In this document: one piece after another, positions 60,368 through 64,000 of the stretch | Layout: each line of letters begins with the position of its first letter | Position numbering within the stretch: the first letter of the stretch is position 1 | Origin: Pseudomonas fluorescens | Lineage (GTDB): Bacteria > Pseudomonadota > Gammaproteobacteria > Pseudomonadales > Pseudomonadaceae | Assembly: GCF_900215245.1 (NCBI RefSeq) | Contig: NZ_LT907842.1 | Coordinates: 4,278,001-4,342,000 of the forward strand | Direction: 5' to 3' | Length of the DNA: 64,000 nucleotides | The notes under the pieces: generated by a model | The model's database searches: none | Told to the model about the DNA's origin: nothing | What the model saw: only the letters and a program-made list of their open reading frames with translations | Position numbers and translations under genes: made by a program

Positions 60368-61182
60368 GCCTGCGTAAAGGATGTATCCGCGCCCTCGGGC
60401 TGTGCTGTTTCAGCCCCTTGGTGTTCGCCGCCGACGTGCCGGGTAGCCAGGATTTACCGGCCGTGTCCCGCCAGGTCGATGCACAAATCGTCGATTATCG
60501 CCCCGCAGAAGAAAAGGAACGCATCTACCCCATGGGGGCGATCCGCAAGATCAGCGGCCAACTGCGCTACGAAGGCCAGGCCACGGCGCGCGGTCAAACC
60601 ACTGCCATCACCTATGAGCTGCCCGCCGAGCACACTTCCAGCGCCGCGTTTACCGCAACGCGCGAAGCGTTACAGGCCAAGGGCGCGCAGCTGTTGTTCT
60701 GGTGCCAGGCCCGCGATTGCGGCGAAAGCAGCCTGTGGGCCAATGAAGTCTTCGGCAACGCCAAGCTGGTCGGCGCCGATGGTCAGCAGGAATACCTGCT
60801 GTTGCGCCTCGCTGCGCCGCAGGGCAACTCCCTGGTGGCGTTGTACGGCATCACCCGCGGCAACCGTCGCGCTTACCTGCACGTGGAGCAACTCGATGCC
60901 AGCGCGCCGCTGGGAGACTTGCTGCCCACCTCTGCGACCTTGTTGCGTGAGTTGAAAAGCACGGGCGAGCTGGATTTCCCGGCGCTGGGATCTGAGCCTG
61001 ATGCCACCTGGTTGACCCTGATTTCCCGCGGCTTGAACCTCGACGCCACCTTGCGCGTCAGTTTGACCGGGCCGACGGCCGAAGCCTGGCGCCAAGGCCT
61101 GATCGACAGCGGTGTACGCGCCGCCCGCATGGAAACCGGCACCGGTGACGCTAAGGGTTTGCACCTGCATCTGATACGCTGA
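60364..61182 (+). CDS. DUF4892 domain exported protein
   Basis: A 272-residue protein with a signal peptide (ALGLCCFSPLVFA-AD). The rest matches the DUF4892 pattern: VDYRPAEEKERIYPMGAIRKISGQL, LFWCQARDCGESSLWANEVFGN, and YLLLRLAAPQGNSLVALYGITRGNRRAYLHVE. Two cysteines in the WCQARDC segment could form a disulfide. Its function is unknown. It is translationally linked to the 22-codon ORF before it; PerM-like gene follows after 72 bp. Confidence 0.8.
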   Translation: MSLRKGCIRALGLCCFSPLVFAADVPGSQDLPAVSRQVDAQIVDYRPAEEKERIYPMGAIRKISGQLRYEGQATARGQTTAITYELPAEHTSSAAFTATREALQAKGAQLLFWCQARDCGESSLWANEVFGNAKLVGADGQQEYLLLRLAAPQGNSLVALYGITRGNRRAYLHVEQLDASAPLGDLLPTSATLLRELKSTGELDFPALGSEPDATWLTLISRGLNLDATLRVSLTGPTAEAWRQGLIDSGVRAARMETGTGDAKGLHLHLIR

Positions 61183-61254
61183 CCGTTATCAGGCGAGCGG
61201 ACCCGCGCCGCTCGCCTAAGCTCTCTTCCTACAGCCTTCTTCTCGAGATACCCG

Positions 61255-62316
61255 ATGCTCAATAACGATCGCCTACTGGTGCAAATCCTGCTGCTGGTGT
61301 TGTTTGGTGCCAGCTTCTGGGTGATGGCGCCGTTCTGGTCGGCGCTGTTCTGGGGCGCGGTGCTGGCATTTGCCAGCTGGCCGCTGATGCGTTTGCTGAC
61401 TCGCTGGTTGGGCGGCCGGGAGTCTCTGGCGGCCGGCATCCTGACCTTATGCTGGATGCTGCTGGTGGCGGTGCCGCTGGTGTGGCTGGGGTTTAACCTG
61501 GCAGACCATGTGCGTGACGCCGTGAGCCTGATCAAGGATATCCAGGTCGACGGCTTGCCTGCCGCGCCGACCTGGCTGGGCTCGATTCCCTTTGTCGGCG
61601 AGCGTTTGGTGGCGACGTGGGACAGCATCGACCAGCAAGGCGCGGCGCTGATGGTCAGCATCAAGCCGTACCTAGGGCAGGTCGGCAACTGGTTGCTGGC
61701 GCGCAGTGCGCAGATTGGTGGCGGCATCCTCGAGCTGACCCTGAGCCTGGTGTTCGTGTTCTTTTTCTACCGCGACGGGCCACGGCTGGCGGTGTTCGTG
61801 CATCGCTTGCTGGAGCGTTTGATCGGCGAGCGCGCCGGTTACTACATCGAACTGGTGGCCGGCACCGTGCAGCGCGTGGTCAACGGTGTAATCGGTACGG
61901 CCGCCGCCCAGGCCCTGCTGGCGCTGATCGGTTTCCTGATCGCCGGCGTGCCGGGCGCGCTGGTGCTGGGCATCGTCACCTTCCTGCTCAGCCTGATCCC
62001 CATGGGCCCCCCGCTGGTGTGGATACCGGCCACGGCCTGGCTGGCCTGGAAGGGCGATTACACTTACGCGGTGTTCCTCGGTGTATGGGGCACGTTCATC
62101 ATCAGCGGCGTGGACAACGTGCTCAAGCCGTACCTGATCAGCCGAGGCGGCAACTTGCCGCTGGTGATCGTGCTGTTGGGCGTGTTCGGCGGGCTGATTG
62201 CCTTTGGCTTTATTGGCCTGTTTATCGGCCCGACGTTGCTGGCGGTGGCCTACAGCCTGTTGACCGATTGGAGTGCAACCCAGGCCCAAGTTCGCCGCGA
62301 AGACAAATCGCTGTAG
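61255..62316 (+). CDS. AI-2E/PerM family membrane protein
   Basis: A 353-residue protein with about eight helices and the family layout: helices 1-2 (LLVLFGASFWVMAPFWSALFWGAVLAFASW), a soluble section, FVFFFYRDGPRLA, and the C-terminal GVPGALVLGIVTFLLSLIPMGPPLVWIPA and GVDNVLKPYLISRGGNLPLVIVLLGVFGGL. Family members export autoinducer-2 or act as Na+/H+ antiporters; the substrate cannot be told from sequence. Confidence 0.88.
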   Translation: MLNNDRLLVQILLLVLFGASFWVMAPFWSALFWGAVLAFASWPLMRLLTRWLGGRESLAAGILTLCWMLLVAVPLVWLGFNLADHVRDAVSLIKDIQVDGLPAAPTWLGSIPFVGERLVATWDSIDQQGAALMVSIKPYLGQVGNWLLARSAQIGGGILELTLSLVFVFFFYRDGPRLAVFVHRLLERLIGERAGYYIELVAGTVQRVVNGVIGTAAAQALLALIGFLIAGVPGALVLGIVTFLLSLIPMGPPLVWIPATAWLAWKGDYTYAVFLGVWGTFIISGVDNVLKPYLISRGGNLPLVIVLLGVFGGLIAFGFIGLFIGPTLLAVAYSLLTDWSATQAQVRREDKSL

Positions 62317-62342
62317 AGGACGGGAGGGCTGCCGTGCCGCTC

Positions 62343-63377
62343 TTAAGCGCGGGGCAGCCACATCACGGCGGTCAAGCCGCCGCCGGGGGTTTCCTCCAGG
62401 TTCAGGCGGCCGCCCAGGCGCTCGACTGCGTCCTTGGCAATCGTCATGCCGAGGCCGACGCCGCCGGAGTTGCGGTTGCGTGAGCCTTCCAGGCGAAAGA
62501 ACGGCTCGAACACGGCCTCACGTTTATCCGCTGCAATCCCGGGCCCGTGGTCAATGACACGAATGACCAGAGCTTCGCGGCTGTCGCTCAGTTCTATGCG
62601 CGCCGTACCGGCATAGCGCAATGCGTTGTCGATCAGGTTGTTAAGGCAGGAACGCAGGGCCATCGGCTGCACCTGCAAGGGCACGCAGGTGCCGGAAAAT
62701 TGCACGTCGGAACCCTGGTCCTGGGCGTTTTCACTCAGAGATTCCACCAACGCCTGTACGTCGAGCCAATGCCGGGTTTCGCTGGTGCGTTGTTCATGCA
62801 GGTAGCTCAGGGTGGCGTCGAGCATGCCGATCATGTCGTCCAGGTCCTGGCGCATCTGGCCTTGCAGCTTGGTGTCTTCGATCTGTTCCAGGCGCAGTTT
62901 GAGGCGTGACAGCGGGGTGCGCAGGTCATGGGAGACGGCGCCAAGCATGCGTGCGCGCTGGCTGACCTGTTCGCGGATGCGTTTTTGCATCAGGTTGAAG
63001 GTCGAGGCGGCCTGGCGCGCCTCACGGGGCCCGGACTCGTCCAGGGGTGGGCTGTCGAGGTCGAGGCTCAAGCGCTCGGCGGCGGCGCTCAGGCGCTGGA
63101 TCGGCCGGCTCAACAGTTTGGCACCGTACCAGGCGGCGATGATCAGCGAGATAAACTGGAACGTCAGCGGCACCACCGGGCCACCAAACCAGGGGCGACG
63201 ATGCCGGTGCAGGGGTTTCATCGTGCCGTCCGGCTGTTCGACGAAGGTTTCCTGAGGCGGTGGCGGTGGCGGGCCGTAGTGGTGAAACCAAAAGAATGCC
63301 AGCACATGGGCCAGCACAATGGCCACCAGCAATACACCGAACAGCCTTCCGAACAGCGTATTGAAGGTGGCGCGCAT
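62343..63377 (-). CDS. Sensor histidine kinase
   Basis: A 344-residue kinase with two helices (about 8-30 and 67-88) around a short periplasmic loop that starts with six prolines, then a HAMP domain, HisKA with the acceptor in GAVSHDLRTPLSRLKLRLE, and an ATPase domain (NLIDNALRYAG, DHGPGIA, GGVGLGMTIA). It is the partner of the OmpR-type regulator whose stop overlaps its start by one base. The small sensor domain suggests sensing within the membrane or by contact with another protein. The signal is unknown. Confidence 0.9.
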   Translation of the reverse strand: MRATFNTLFGRLFGVLLVAIVLAHVLAFFWFHHYGPPPPPPQETFVEQPDGTMKPLHRHRRPWFGGPVVPLTFQFISLIIAAWYGAKLLSRPIQRLSAAAERLSLDLDSPPLDESGPREARQAASTFNLMQKRIREQVSQRARMLGAVSHDLRTPLSRLKLRLEQIEDTKLQGQMRQDLDDMIGMLDATLSYLHEQRTSETRHWLDVQALVESLSENAQDQGSDVQFSGTCVPLQVQPMALRSCLNNLIDNALRYAGTARIELSDSREALVIRVIDHGPGIAADKREAVFEPFFRLEGSRNRNSGGVGLGMTIAKDAVERLGGRLNLEETPGGGLTAVMWLPRA

Positions 63378-64000
63378 TAGCCGATGTCTCGGGCGTCGAA
63401 CAGGTAGCCTTCGCCACGCACGGTCTTGATCAATTGCGGAGCTTTGGGGTCATCCCCCAGCTTTTGGCGCAGGCGCGAGACCAGCAAGTCGATGCTGCGG
63501 TCAAACGCTTCAATGGAGCGCCCCCGGGCAGCGTCCAGCAATTGTTCGCGGCTCAGCACGCGACGTGGGCGCTCGATAAACACCCACAACAGACGAAACT
63601 CGGCGTTGGACAGTGGCACGACCAACCCGTCGTCGGCCACCAGTTGGCGCAATACGCTATTCAGGCGCCAGTTGTCGAAGCGGATGTTGGCGCGCTGCTC
63701 GGTGCGGTCATCGCGTACTCGGCGCAGGATGGTCTGGATGCGTGCTACCAGTTCACGGGGTTCGAACGGTTTGGACATGTAGTCATCGGCGCCCAGTTCC
63801 AGGCCGATAATGCGGTCGGTGGGCTCACAACGGGCGGTGAGCATCAGGATCGGGATGTCCGATTCAGTGCGCAACCAGCGGCACAGCGACAGGCCGTCTT
63901 CACCCGGCAGCATCAGGTCGAGCACCACCACATCAAAGGTTTCGGCTTGCAGGGCCAGGCGCATGGCGGCACCGTCGGTCACGCCGACGGCGAAAATATT
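63377..64000 (-). CDS. OmpR-family response regulator (5' end outside window)
   Basis: At least 208 residues in a frame open to the right edge; the first receiver strand and acidic pocket lie beyond it. Visible are the phospho-acceptor VVVLDLMLPGEDG, the conserved Lys in YMSKPFEPRELVARI, and a full winged-helix DNA-binding domain (LSNAEFRLLWVFIERPRRVLSREQLLDAARG...RSIDLLVSRLRQKL). The GTG at 63982 is only an internal codon, because receiver-like codons continue upstream to the edge. It pairs with the kinase immediately downstream. Confidence 0.9.
   Translation of the reverse strand, partial: NIFAVGVTDGAAMRLALQAETFDVVVLDLMLPGEDGLSLCRWLRTESDIPILMLTARCEPTDRIIGLELGADDYMSKPFEPRELVARIQTILRRVRDDRTEQRANIRFDNWRLNSVLRQLVADDGLVVPLSNAEFRLLWVFIERPRRVLSREQLLDAARGRSIEAFDRSIDLLVSRLRQKLGDDPKAPQLIKTVRGEGYLFDARDIG

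Overview
The window looks like chromosomal DNA of a fluorescent Pseudomonas (P. fluorescens group). It is GC-rich, its genes (sdhCDAB-sucABlpdsucCD, gltA, fabA-fabB, htpG, gcl-hyi-glxR-ttuD-pyk) read as Pseudomonas orthologues, and it is littered with the short inverted REP repeats (core GGGAGCGGGCTTGCTCGCGAA, or the variant GGGAGCTGGCTTGCCTGCGAT) typical of this group. No rRNA, tRNA, CRISPR array, prophage or classical insertion sequence was found. The closest thing to a mobile element is a REP-associated tyrosine transposase (RAYT) framed by REP pairs.

Layout. 0-4 kb: an MFS transporter cut by the window edge, a small exported protein, sulfate-binding protein, a voltage-gated-type K+ channel and a urea transporter. 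4.1-10.6 kb (minus strand): glyoxylate-to-pyruvate pathway gcl, hyi, glxR, ttuD, pyk, with REP pairs wedged into two operon junctions. A GlcG-like gene diverges from gcl across a gap holding two identical TTGTATACAA palindromes. 11.3-14.5 kb: an accessory patch with the RAYT/REP unit, a TetR regulator, the tail of a dead outer-membrane efflux gene, an AT-richer gene for a possible Evf-like virulence factor, and a non-coding stretch ending in a strong terminator. 14.5-24 kb: FUSC efflux protein behind a palindromic promoter, an MlaA-like protein with a periplasmic alpha/beta hydrolase, a GH17-like membrane protein, a betaine/choline-type binding protein, and yjcH-actP for acetate uptake.

24.5-37.7 kb is the TCA-cycle core: gltA diverges from a nine-gene run sdhCDAB, sucAB, lpd, sucCD. 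Good sigma70-type promoters for both directions can be read in the gap. 38-49 kb: brnQ, a DUF599 protein, a small lipoprotein, paired hotdog thioesterases, htpG, a dienelactone-hydrolase-like enzyme, pirin, OsmC, an exported amidohydrolase, and fabB/fabA with a DesT-like palindrome upstream.

49-54.3 kb: a tightly coupled minus-strand trio of TonB-dependent receptor, ABC-type binding protein and BarA-like hybrid histidine kinase, which looks like a sensing system spanning outer membrane, periplasm and cytoplasm. 54.4-64 kb: gpsA, a DUF4389 protein, sixA, an acyl-CoA ligase with a perfect palindromic operator and a thioesterase next door, two alpha/beta hydrolases, a 22-codon ORF overlapping a DUF4892 gene, a PerM/AI-2E family protein, and a two-component pair whose regulator runs off the right edge.

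Most of the window is well-conserved housekeeping DNA. The points most worth following are the receptor/binding-protein/kinase trio, the Evf-like gene and structured non-coding stretch next to it, several unassigned palindromic operators, and the RAYT/REP unit.
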